Source: Fusibacter_A sp965140735 (GTDB lineage: Bacteria > Bacillota > Clostridia > Peptostreptococcales > Acidaminobacteraceae). From it: a stretch of DNA of 64,000 bases. Made by a program: the position numbers and the translations under genes. This document shows, piece by piece, positions 37,521 to 45,957 of this stretch. The DNA lies in NCBI GenBank assembly GCA_965140735.1, contig OZ223306.1:558001-622000 (forward strand), given 5' to 3'. Each line of letters starts with the position of its first letter. Position 1 is the first letter of the stretch. The notes under the pieces are model-generated. The model searched no databases, was not told the DNA's origin, and saw only the letters and a list, made by a program, of their open reading frames with translations.

Positions 37521-39245
37521 ATGAAAGGTTATTGCTTGATAAATTCGCAAAGTCTGCGAAGGCATCTTCATGCCTACTTCGAAATGTCTAATATTGAACA
37601 TTTATTTATCGAAGTGGAAACAATTTTTGAAACTAATTTTAGAAAACAACTGCCGGACTTTATCGCAATCGAGTCTGAACAGCATATTGTTGATCCTGTT
37701 AAATTGAATCGGTTAATGAAAACATTGTTCTCTGATCCAGTAGATGTGATTGTTTTGACGTCTGAATCAAAAGAGACTTTTGAGGATATTGATGATGGGT
37801 TCTACAAGATTAATATAAAGACTTCGGATCAATTATCAAATGGCTTTAAAACCTACCTATCTATAAAAAATCTACATATGCAGGAAAAACTTAATAAAAA
37901 AAGTGATATTAATGCGTTGAAGAGAATATTATTTGTTGACGATAGCCAATTGCAACAAAAGCAAATTGAGATGATTTTTAAGGATACAGGTTATCATGTT
38001 TTATTTGCTTCAAATGGTGTTGAAGCACTTAAAATGATAGAATTAACGATGCCAAGTTTGGTGATTACTGACATTCAGATGCCCGAGATGGATGGTTACA
38101 CGCTGTGTAAAAATATAAGAGAAAGATATAGAGAATTTGACCTGCCAATTATCGTTACTACATCAACGATTGAAGAAAGTACGCTTCAAAAAACATATCA
38201 AATGGGGGCAGATGATTTTATACCAAAGCCTATAACAGAGGACAAATTGATCAATAAAGTCAATAGATACTTCAATAAGAAGAATAGGCATGAAAAAATA
38301 CTTGTGGTTGATGACAGTTTAGTGATTCAAAATGTACTCAAATTAGGTATCATGAGAAATGGTTACCGTGTGTTTGTTGCCAACAATGGTAAAGAAGGGC
38401 TTGATATTGCCATTCGCGAAAAACCAGATGTCATCATAAGTGATATCTATATGCCAGTAATGGACGGATATGAAATGGTAAAGGCAATACGTAATACACC
38501 TGAAATTAAAAATACGCCATGCATCATTATGAGCTCTACAGATGGTAAGTACAACCAGAAATTGGCTGAATCACTCGGGGTTGAGAAGTATTTTGTAAAA
38601 CCATTTCAGCTGGATTATGTCATGCATCAGATTGAACACTATATCGTTGAAAAGTACAAAGAATATATGATTGAAAATAAATATATGTTATCGACAATCA
38701 ACGCCTTAATTAAAGCGTTAGAAGAACGTGATTCCGGCACTAAAGGACATACTGAACGGGTGACTATTTTCTCTGGAAAAATAGCAGAACGTCTTAAACT
38801 GCCTAAAGAAGAAGTTGAAAAAATTATTTTAGCTGCTAAACTTCACGATATTGGCAAAATTGGAATCAAAGATAGCATTCTTTTAAAAAATGAAGCGCTG
38901 ACAGATGCAGAATACCAAATTATTAAAGATCACTGCAAAATGGGTTGGGGCATATTGGCACCGATTAAATCATTAGCGAGTATTTTACCGATGATATATC
39001 ATCATCATGAACGATATGATGGACAAGGATATCCAGATGGTCTTAAAGGGGATGATATACCTTTAGGAGCCAGAGTCATCGCAGTGGCAGATACTTTTGA
39101 TGCCATCATCAGTGATAGGCCTTACCGTAAAGGACGATCTGTTAAAATCGCCAGTGAGATCATAGCAAATAATATCAATAAGCAATTCTGTCCAGTGGCT
39201 GGAAAAGCATTTTTAGAAGTGCTTAAAGACTTAGGCGAAATTTAA
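37521..39245 (+). CDS. Two-receiver HD-GYP phosphodiesterase
   Basis: A 574-residue cytoplasmic signalling protein that probably degrades cyclic di-GMP. Residues 1-125 look like a receiver-sized domain without the acidic pocket. Receiver 1 (about 133-250) has ILFVDDSQ and the acceptor in VITDIQMPEMDG; receiver 2 (about 258-375) has ILVVDDSL and VIISDIYMPVMDG. The HD-GYP domain (about 390-574) keeps the HD pair in KLHDIGKIGI, the HH pair in YHHHERYDGQGYPDGL, and the GYP motif. It starts after GGGAGTGAG. Confidence 0.93.
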   Translation: MKGYCLINSQSLRRHLHAYFEMSNIEHLFIEVETIFETNFRKQLPDFIAIESEQHIVDPVKLNRLMKTLFSDPVDVIVLTSESKETFEDIDDGFYKINIKTSDQLSNGFKTYLSIKNLHMQEKLNKKSDINALKRILFVDDSQLQQKQIEMIFKDTGYHVLFASNGVEALKMIELTMPSLVITDIQMPEMDGYTLCKNIRERYREFDLPIIVTTSTIEESTLQKTYQMGADDFIPKPITEDKLINKVNRYFNKKNRHEKILVVDDSLVIQNVLKLGIMRNGYRVFVANNGKEGLDIAIREKPDVIISDIYMPVMDGYEMVKAIRNTPEIKNTPCIIMSSTDGKYNQKLAESLGVEKYFVKPFQLDYVMHQIEHYIVEKYKEYMIENKYMLSTINALIKALEERDSGTKGHTERVTIFSGKIAERLKLPKEEVEKIILAAKLHDIGKIGIKDSILLKNEALTDAEYQIIKDHCKMGWGILAPIKSLASILPMIYHHHERYDGQGYPDGLKGDDIPLGARVIAVADTFDAIISDRPYRKGRSVKIASEIIANNINKQFCPVAGKAFLEVLKDLGEI

Positions 39246-39388
39246 GGTAAAATAAAGAAATGTCTGAATGTAGATGAAGCGCTTACATTTCATGAAAAAT
39301 TCTTATCAAATCGTATTATATGAGAAATTATTAAGCTATAATAGGAGATGTCGGTAGAAATGTTATATTAAAAGACAGGAGTTTTCGC

Positions 39389-40276
39389 ATGAAAAACAGA
39401 TTGTGGTCTACATATGTTCAGACATCGGAAGAATTGTATCTTTCAAGAAGCATTAGATTTAGAAAAGATAATGCTCATATTTGGTTACCAGCCATAAAAG
39501 CAAAAGATAATACGAAAATTCTTGAAATAGGTTGTGCTGGTGGGTTGCTATGTCATCGTATCAAGGCACTTCTGCCAAATTGTGAAGTGACAGGCTTAGA
39601 TCGTGACGAAGGGCATATTGAATACGCTATAAACAAATCTAAAGAAGTGGGGATTAAGTGTGATTTTGTGGTTGGAGATGCGCTTGCTCTACCCTATAAT
39701 GACAATAAGTTTGACTATGTGATTTCTCATACCGTAATGGAACACGTGGAACCTAAAAAGTTTCTATCAGAACAGATTCGGATATTAAAGCCAGGTGGTA
39801 GGATCGCGATGCTTTCTGTGCGTGCAGGGCATAACATTTCTGTTGGAGAGAAGCAAATATCAGATAGAGAAAAAGAATTGTTTGATAAAGCATGGACTAA
39901 ACCTGAGTCTACTGAAGAGCGAATTGAAGTTTGTGCCTACAATTTCACAGAGCAAGAAATCGTTCGAGAATTTGAGCGTGCAGGATTTCAATCAATTGAG
40001 GTGGCATTTATAGCTCTAAATTGGTATTCACCTGATAATGCAGACACAGATTATGAAACAGGGAAAATCCAAATAGAATGTAAGCGGTTACATGCACTGG
40101 AAAATATAAAGAAAGCGTTACGGTTGAATGCTAATGCCTTAAGTGAAGCAGAGCAAAATGAAATAAGGGGTATTATTAATCAAAAGTATGATGAGAGGCT
40201 TGGACAGCTAAAGGCAAATGAAAAAATTTGGGATTTCACTGTGAGTGGTGTGATGGCGGTTACAGCAGTTAAATGA
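39389..40276 (+). CDS. Class I SAM-dependent methyltransferase
   Basis: A 295-residue protein with motif I ILEIGCAGGLLCHRI (about residues 48-62), acidic residue in VTGLDRDEGH, and post-motif VISHTVMEHVEPKKFLSEQ and LKPGGRIAMLSV, which mark a Rossmann-fold methyltransferase of the Methyltransf_11 type. The first 45 residues (WSTYVQTSEELYLSRSIRFRKDN) are helical. The substrate cannot be named. It has an ACAGGAG site. The MFS gene downstream has its own promoter, so the two are probably separate units. Confidence 0.88.
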   Translation: MKNRLWSTYVQTSEELYLSRSIRFRKDNAHIWLPAIKAKDNTKILEIGCAGGLLCHRIKALLPNCEVTGLDRDEGHIEYAINKSKEVGIKCDFVVGDALALPYNDNKFDYVISHTVMEHVEPKKFLSEQIRILKPGGRIAMLSVRAGHNISVGEKQISDREKELFDKAWTKPESTEERIEVCAYNFTEQEIVREFERAGFQSIEVAFIALNWYSPDNADTDYETGKIQIECKRLHALENIKKALRLNANALSEAEQNEIRGIINQKYDERLGQLKANEKIWDFTVSGVMAVTAVK

Positions 40277-40297
40277 GGAAGATTATCTAGGAAGAGC

Positions 40298-40326
40298 TTG
40301 ACAGAAATAGTCAATGCTTTTAAAAT
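40298..40326 (+). promoter_or_regulatory. Near-consensus promoter of the MFS exporter gene
   Basis: TTGACA (40298-40303), a 17-base spacer and TAAAAT (40321-40326). It is the best -35 match in this part of the window and produces a leader of about 150 bases before the MFS start codon. Confidence 0.75.
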
Positions 40327-40378
40327 AAATTTAGAATAGTAAGATTACAAATAAAACTTTAAACGAGGAGACTTGCAA

Positions 40379-40396
40379 ATGTATCGTCCAATTTGA
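40379..40396 (+). CDS. Candidate five-codon leader peptide (MYRPI)
   Basis: ATG-TAT-CGT-CCA-ATT-TGA sits 8 bases after a strong GAGGAG ribosome site (40365-40370), within the MFS leader transcript. Such short translated ORFs precede several antibiotic-efflux and rRNA-methylase genes, where ribosome stalling changes downstream folding. The peptide itself has no family. Its reality rests on the strong ribosome site and the overlapping hairpins right after it. Confidence 0.45.
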   Translation: MYRPI

Positions 40397-40400
40397 TCCC

Positions 40401-40447
40401 TTTGAATTAAATATATGTATTCAAAATGCATAAAAACAGGTGCATTT
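40401..40447 (+). promoter_or_regulatory. Two overlapping leader hairpins (candidate attenuator) before the MFS gene
   Basis: TTTGAAT (40401-40407) pairs perfectly with ATTCAAA (40419-40425), and AAATGCA (40424-40430) pairs perfectly with TGCATTT (40441-40447). The stems share bases 40424-40425, so they compete at their junction. The second is followed by the T-rich ATTTGTTT, as in a weak terminator. The arrangement follows the MYRPI leader ORF and precedes the MFS ribosome site by about 20 bases. Confidence 0.45.
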
Positions 40448-40480
40448 ATTTGTTTATGTAATAATTCGGAGGTGTTCAAA

Positions 40481-41638
40481 TTGAATAAGATGAGAAATGT
40501 GTACTTAATGTACATCATTATCTTTTTGCAAGGCTTTGTTTTTTATGGTCCCGTAGCGACGTTATATAGACAAGCTAGGGGTCTTTCTATGTCTGAAATC
40601 TTTATTATAGAATCGATTTCATGGGTATTGATCATATTTTTAGAGGTACCTTGGGGATGGGTTTCAGATAGATTTGGTTATAAAAGGACACTTGTGGTGG
40701 CTAATACCCTGTTCTTTTTATCAAAAATTGTGTTTTATACGGCGCATTCCTTTGAGTCTTTCTTATTGGAAAGAATTATGATTTCTGTGGTTTTATCAGG
40801 ATTATCAGGGTGTGATACAGCCCTCATTTATGGGTCAATAAATGAAGATGAAGCTCAAACGGTATTTGGAAAGTATAGTGCTTACAGTACTTTAGGGTTT
40901 ATAATTGCCTCTTTGTTATCAACTTTTATTGTAGCGAGATCGATTGATGATACAGCATTTTTTACAATATGGCCTTATGCAATATCGGCTATTTTGACGG
41001 TTTTTTTGGTGGAAGTAAAAGTTGAAAATCAAGAAAAGCCCAGTATTCTTAAAAACTTTAAATTGGCTTTTGCACAGAAATCAGTAATCCTATTTGTTTT
41101 TTCTATAGCTTTAGTTGTGGAAGTGGTACAGGCGATCACGGTATTTTTAAATCAAGCTCAATATATTAGGAGTGGTATAGATCCTAAATATTTCGGTATA
41201 ATTGTAGCAGGAATTCAATGCGCTCGTTTACTTTCGGTTAAAGCAAGTGACATCAGTAAGAAAATGGGGAATATGAATACGATCAGTATGCTTATTGGTT
41301 TTATTTTGGGGAGTTGTTTATTGCTCATTGTAACTACAAATCCAGTGGTGAGTATTGCCGCAGTGGTGATTCTGTCTGTGAGCATAGCAGTAATTGGGCC
41401 GATTGAACTGGCTGTGAAAAACAAGCTCATAGCGAGTTCGGATAGGGCAACCATACTTTCTATATATTCAATGGTGGGTGGGGGAATCGCTTCCATTGGT
41501 AACGTCGCTATAGGAAAGGCAGCTGATCGGTCCTTACATGATGGTTTGGTAATCTGCTTATTGATGAGTGTGCTTTCATTCGTTCTGCTGAAAGCATATG
41601 TCGTTTTGAATAAAGAGCGCAAGGCAATAGAGCGTTAG
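40481..41638 (+). CDS. MFS transporter (probable drug exporter)
   Basis: A 385-residue inner-membrane protein with 12 predicted helices. The loop 2-3 motif GWVSDRFGYKRTL is the classical MFS motif A (GxxxDRxGrkr). The closest general type is the small-molecule/macrolide exporter group, but the substrate is not certain. I start it at TTG 40481, seven bases after CGGAGGTG; an upstream in-frame ATG at 40415 has no ribosome site and lies inside the leader hairpins. It has its own near-consensus promoter and a structured leader with a short ORF. Confidence 0.88.
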   Translation: MNKMRNVYLMYIIIFLQGFVFYGPVATLYRQARGLSMSEIFIIESISWVLIIFLEVPWGWVSDRFGYKRTLVVANTLFFLSKIVFYTAHSFESFLLERIMISVVLSGLSGCDTALIYGSINEDEAQTVFGKYSAYSTLGFIIASLLSTFIVARSIDDTAFFTIWPYAISAILTVFLVEVKVENQEKPSILKNFKLAFAQKSVILFVFSIALVVEVVQAITVFLNQAQYIRSGIDPKYFGIIVAGIQCARLLSVKASDISKKMGNMNTISMLIGFILGSCLLLIVTTNPVVSIAAVVILSVSIAVIGPIELAVKNKLIASSDRATILSIYSMVGGGIASIGNVAIGKAADRSLHDGLVICLLMSVLSFVLLKAYVVLNKERKAIER

Positions 41639-41719
41639 AGTGGCAAAAGGCAAAAGATGAGTAGCTCTCTACTCAATGATGTGATTTATGAAAAATATGC
41701 GATGTAGCATATGGTATAG

Positions 41720-41760
41720 AAAAGCCCGAAAAGTGATTAAACTTTCCGGGCTTTTTTTTT
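41720..41760. terminator. Bidirectional terminator between MFS and HD-hydrolase genes
   Basis: AAAGCCCG with AAAGT pairs with ACTTT and CGGGCTTT, flanked by A residues on the left and a nine-base T run on the right. Confidence 0.88.
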
Positions 41761-41774
41761 GAAATTAGCTCTTG

Positions 41775-42320
41775 CTAAGGTCTAAAAGTTTTTAAAGCAT
41801 CTAATGTCTGTTGAATTAAGTCTTTAAGCTCCCAATCGAGCATTTTTGCACCATCTTGGATAACGTCTCTTGAACAGCCGGCAGCAAAAGATTTACTCTT
41901 AAATTTTTTCATTACAGATTTAAGTTCTAGATCTTGAACGCTTTTGGATGGTCTCATAATCACTGCGGCGCCTATAAGTCCTGTTAATTCATCTACTGCG
42001 TAGAGGACTTTTTCCATTTGATGTTCAGGTTTTATATCTACACAGATGCCATAACCATGACTAGCTGTTGCTCTGATAATCCGCTCATCAACGCCACGTT
42101 CTCTCATAATCTCCTGTGATTTGATACAATGTTGATCTGGAAATTTTCCGAAATCTAGGTCATGTAATAATCCTACGATTCCCCAAAACTCTTCTTCTTC
42201 ACCATAGCCCAATTTTCGAGCAAAATACTTCATCGTCTCTTCAACGATTTGAGCATGTTCAAGGTGAAAAGGATCATCATTAAATTCAGTTAAAAGTGCC
42301 CATGCTTCATTTCTTGTCAT
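41775..42320 (-). CDS. HD domain phosphohydrolase
   Basis: A 181-residue protein with the HD metal site: His in DPFHLEHAQIVEE, the HD pair in GLLHDLDFGKFP, and a later ASHGYG and DELTGLI aspartate. These small stand-alone HD proteins are common in Clostridia and act on unknown phosphorylated nucleotides or metabolites. Start ATG at 42320 after TAGGAGGC. Monocistronic, convergent with the MFS gene. Confidence 0.88.
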   Translation of the reverse strand: MTRNEAWALLTEFNDDPFHLEHAQIVEETMKYFARKLGYGEEEEFWGIVGLLHDLDFGKFPDQHCIKSQEIMRERGVDERIIRATASHGYGICVDIKPEHQMEKVLYAVDELTGLIGAAVIMRPSKSVQDLELKSVMKKFKSKSFAAGCSRDVIQDGAKMLDWELKDLIQQTLDALKTFRP

Positions 42321-42501
42321 ATTAAGCCTCCTAGTGCATATTTGATTTTGTCATAGAGTGATTTGCCATTTTATCAGATTATACTATAAATAAAAAAATG
42401 AATCAAAGGATAATATGAAGATATGAAGATCAAAGTTTTAACAAATTGGATTAAATATGGTAAAATAATATAATACATTTAAAAGAAGGAGAATTAAAGA
42501 G

Positions 42502-43014
42502 ATGGGCTATATTTATGAAAATGCTGATATTATCTACATTGCCGTAATTATTTATGGATTAGCAGATTTAATTTTTAGGGAAATTAAGTTAAGAAAGTGT
42601 GGTCATTTAATAGAAGCGTTTTCGATAAAGCAAGAAGGGGCATGGGGGATGGTTATCGTATATGCTTGTGTCGTTTTGACTGGAATTATGCTCGTCTTGA
42701 AAAGCAAAATGGAGAGACCACTGTTTGTCTTGTCATTGATTATGTTTTCCATAATGCTGGTATCAAGTATTCGAATAGCGTTAACAAAATTAAAAATCTA
42801 CGAAAATTATCTTGTATTACCACTTGGTATCTGTGAATGGGATCGCATTATGAAATATGAATGGGGACATAAAGGTAATGACCAATCGACAGAACTTAGC
42901 ATCTATGTATCCAGTAAGCCCAAGTTTTTATTTAGAGAAGGCAAGAGATGGCGCATTAAGATAAAGGCTCAATACATAAATCGGATTGATGAATTGCTAA
43001 GTAAAAAAGTATGA
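42502..43014 (+). CDS. Hypothetical membrane protein
   Basis: I do not recognise this 170-residue protein. It has three hydrophobic segments (about residues 8-26, 50-66, 73-93) and a soluble C-terminal half with a PH-like beta pattern (YENYLVLPLGICEWDRIMKYEW, in part; LSIYVSSKPKFLFR). DUF5673-like proteins have a similar layout, with helices followed by a short beta domain; that assignment is only a guess. Start ATG after AGAAGGAGAA. Confidence 0.7.
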   Translation: MGYIYENADIIYIAVIIYGLADLIFREIKLRKCGHLIEAFSIKQEGAWGMVIVYACVVLTGIMLVLKSKMERPLFVLSLIMFSIMLVSSIRIALTKLKIYENYLVLPLGICEWDRIMKYEWGHKGNDQSTELSIYVSSKPKFLFREGKRWRIKIKAQYINRIDELLSKKV

Positions 43015-43331
43015 AAAACGGAAGTCAAGTAAAAAATAGGAACAAATACCCAATACCATGTATACCCTTGTGATTTCAATGTGTTAAGACGTTAAAATGT
43101 AATTGTAATAGAGGTAATAATGTAAAAGTGACAAAAATATATGCCATATGCTTTAAAATAGTGTAAAATAACTGTTATATGGTGGTTTAAAGCAAGAATG
43201 ATTCCAAGTTTACTATAGTAAAGAACACTCTTTGTTGTATTCATTGTGGTTCTATGCGGTGTCGCTATATAATGTTAATCAAAAAATAGGTTATAAGCAT
43301 TAACCTAAGGAAATTGCAAAGGAGAACAATT
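43015..43331. other. Intergenic leader region with promoter
   Basis: This 317-base AT-rich gap contains TTGTGG (43244-43249), an 18-base spacer and TATAAT (43268-43273), a good promoter for the WG-repeat gene. A small hairpin TAGGTTA/TAACCTA lies at about 43288-43309, just before the ribosome site. I see no gene in the first 200 bases. Confidence 0.6.
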
Positions 43332-45737
43332 GTGAAAAAAAGTATCAGAACAAAATCTCAAATTATAATCGTTTTTCAAATCATTTTCACGATGATTTTT
43401 GGAACTGTTTTAGTTCAACCCGCATTTGCGGCAACTGAAAGTATAAAAATCGTTGAAAATACTTCACTTGAAAACGTAACTTTAGTGTCCGCTTCTGAAG
43501 GTAGAATTTTATTTTCAGATGATTCAGGCTATGGTTATCTTGATTACGACGGTAATGTTGTCATTCCAGCACAATTTGAAAATGCAGAAGCATTTCAAGA
43601 TGGTATTGCCAAGGTTACGACAGAAGATGGCGTGGCGTTTATTGATCTGTCCGGGGAAAAAGTATTTACACTCAATGACATAGCAGAGCAACAGAATATT
43701 GATGTAGCTGATCTCTATCTCTATGATTTTAGTAATGGATTCGCTAGAATAGATAATTATGATAGCATCGGTTATATCAATACAAAAGGTGAATTAGTCG
43801 TTCCATTCGATAAGTATTATGATGGTAACAACTTCGGTGATGCTCTCGCTTTGGTTTATGATGATGACTACAATAATTATTTTATAAAAAGTGATGGCAC
43901 GTTGGCATTTGAACCAGATAGCGATTATGATTACTCTTCTTTTTCAGGTAACAGAGCAATTGTTTATGATTATGAGAGCGGTCAATATGGTTTTGTAGAT
44001 GAATCTGGAAAATTAGCGGTGCCTTTCATTTTAGATGATGCATTTGATTATGTGGGGAACTTAGCAATCTTCGAAGAAGATGGTAAGTATGGCATTCTTA
44101 ATAAAAAGGGAACTGTAATTCTTAAACCGACTTTTAAAGCCGCTCAAATTACAGCTGATGGTTATGTTGTTGGTGATGATGGTTTGTTCACAATGATGTT
44201 GAGTAATCAATTAGAACCAATAAGTAAAGTTCTCTCGGATTTAAACCCGGAAATATATGAGAACCTTTATATTGTGTCTGATGGTGGTGAATATGTATTT
44301 AAAGATTTTGCTGGAAATACATTGATACGTTCTGAGGACTATGATTATTTAGGAGATCATATTTTTGAACTTGGCAACGGCAAATTGGCAGATGCACATG
44401 ATGTGAAAGCAGTTCCAGAGGTGAAGAATGCTTTTGATATAAATGCTAATTATGATTTTAGATTTATAGATAATACGGGTGAGATTGTTCTTGATTTACC
44501 TGATTATGATAGCGTTCATTCTTTTTCTGAAGGTCTTGCAATTGTAGAAAAAGATGGCAAATATGGTTACATTGATAAAAAAGGCAATGTGGTGATTCCG
44601 ATTCAATATGAAATGGCAAGTGATTTTAGCGATGGCGAAGCACATGTGAATTATGGTGATACGAGCTTTTCAATTGATTTAAAAGGCAATAGAATAAAAG
44701 ACGAATATGACGATAGTGACTCTGATTCAAGTTCTGATTTTTATACGATTTCAGAGGGGTACTATGGTGATACAGGTCTTGCAAACAGAGAGACTAATCA
44801 AATCGTGTTACAACCTAAATATTCAAGTATCGAGGATATGGGGAACGATATATTCCGATTAGAGCTTGATTATCTATATGGTTATTATGATGCTAAAAAT
44901 GGTAAGTTGATTGAACCAAAATTTGAAGCGATTGATATTGATACAGCTAACAATCTTATAATCGCTGAAACTGAAGAATCTTTATATGGTATGTATGATC
45001 TCAGTGGCAATACGCTTCTTGGACCTGTATACGATTCAATTTACAGTTTAGACAATGGCTTATACGAAATTGTAGATGAGAATCAAATGTCTGGTATCGT
45101 CGATAGTAAAGGTCATAAGATTGTCGATGCTGAATACGATTATGTTGATACACATCTAACTGAAGATAATATTCTTATTGTGGGCCTTGAAAAAGGCGAT
45201 GTTGGCTTAACTTTAATCTATGATTTAGAAAATATGAGAGTGCTCAGCAAAGACTTAAGTGGTTATCCAAAACAAGTAGTAGACCATTGTGTTGTGACTG
45301 AAACGGAAGATGGTACTTCTAAGGTTATTACATTCAGCGGTAAAACCGTGTATGAAACAAAAGATTTCTTCGTGGAAGGCTATGGCATTTACTATCTATT
45401 CGTAGACGATCAAGGCGTTTATTATGTGGTTGACAATTCGGGAAAGGTTTTCTTTGAAGATAATAACTTTGATGATCTTTATCTTCCAGCTGATTCTGGT
45501 CATCTGATTTTCTTAAAAGATGGCAAATTTGGTATCGTCTCTTTAGAAGGTACTATTAAGACAAATACATTATACAGTCGTGTCAGCTATTTAAGCGATG
45601 GTGTAATGGCGATCTTGGAAGATGGTCAATTTGGATATGTCGATGTAAATGGTAAGAATATCGTGAAACTTGGCGAGTATGACTATTTATATAATTTTAA
45701 TGATGGTTTGGGACTTGTTATTAAAATAAGAGAATAG
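43332..45737 (+). CDS. WG-repeat-containing secreted protein
   Basis: An 801-residue protein with an N-terminal signal peptide (KKSIRTKSQIIIVFQIIF..., cleavage probably after QPAFA) and at least nine WG-type beta repeats, for example GYLDYDGNVVIPAQFENAEA, GYINTKGELVVPF, GFVDESGKLAVPF, GYIDKKGNVVIPIQYEMA and GYVDVNGKNIV. WG repeats are thought to form propeller-like extracellular surfaces. No LPXTG or SLH anchor is present, so it is probably released. The protein is very acidic. Start GTG at 43332, seven bases after AAAGGAG; function unknown. Confidence 0.88.
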   Translation: MKKSIRTKSQIIIVFQIIFTMIFGTVLVQPAFAATESIKIVENTSLENVTLVSASEGRILFSDDSGYGYLDYDGNVVIPAQFENAEAFQDGIAKVTTEDGVAFIDLSGEKVFTLNDIAEQQNIDVADLYLYDFSNGFARIDNYDSIGYINTKGELVVPFDKYYDGNNFGDALALVYDDDYNNYFIKSDGTLAFEPDSDYDYSSFSGNRAIVYDYESGQYGFVDESGKLAVPFILDDAFDYVGNLAIFEEDGKYGILNKKGTVILKPTFKAAQITADGYVVGDDGLFTMMLSNQLEPISKVLSDLNPEIYENLYIVSDGGEYVFKDFAGNTLIRSEDYDYLGDHIFELGNGKLADAHDVKAVPEVKNAFDINANYDFRFIDNTGEIVLDLPDYDSVHSFSEGLAIVEKDGKYGYIDKKGNVVIPIQYEMASDFSDGEAHVNYGDTSFSIDLKGNRIKDEYDDSDSDSSSDFYTISEGYYGDTGLANRETNQIVLQPKYSSIEDMGNDIFRLELDYLYGYYDAKNGKLIEPKFEAIDIDTANNLIIAETEESLYGMYDLSGNTLLGPVYDSIYSLDNGLYEIVDENQMSGIVDSKGHKIVDAEYDYVDTHLTEDNILIVGLEKGDVGLTLIYDLENMRVLSKDLSGYPKQVVDHCVVTETEDGTSKVITFSGKTVYETKDFFVEGYGIYYLFVDDQGVYYVVDNSGKVFFEDNNFDDLYLPADSGHLIFLKDGKFGIVSLEGTIKTNTLYSRVSYLSDGVMAILEDGQFGYVDVNGKNIVKLGEYDYLYNFNDGLGLVIKIRE

Positions 45738-45789
45738 ATGCATTAGAGATTATAACCCGATAATGGGTTATAGGGTTATATAGTTAAGT

Positions 45790-45830
45790 GAGGTTATAGA
45801 TAATAATGATTGTCTATGACCTCTTTTTCT
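45790..45830 (+). terminator. Intrinsic terminator after the WG-repeat gene
   Basis: GAGGTtATAGA pairs with TCTATgACCTC around an AT-rich loop, followed by TTTTTC. Confidence 0.8.
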
Positions 45831-45957
45831 TTGTTTAAGTAGAAATGCATAAGAATTTTTATAAGTGTTTAGAAAATTGCGACTTAAATTTTGCCACTTC
45901 CATTAGGGCAGAGAGTGTGTTATTATAGTCAAAGTGTGTAAAAAAACAAGGAGAGAT

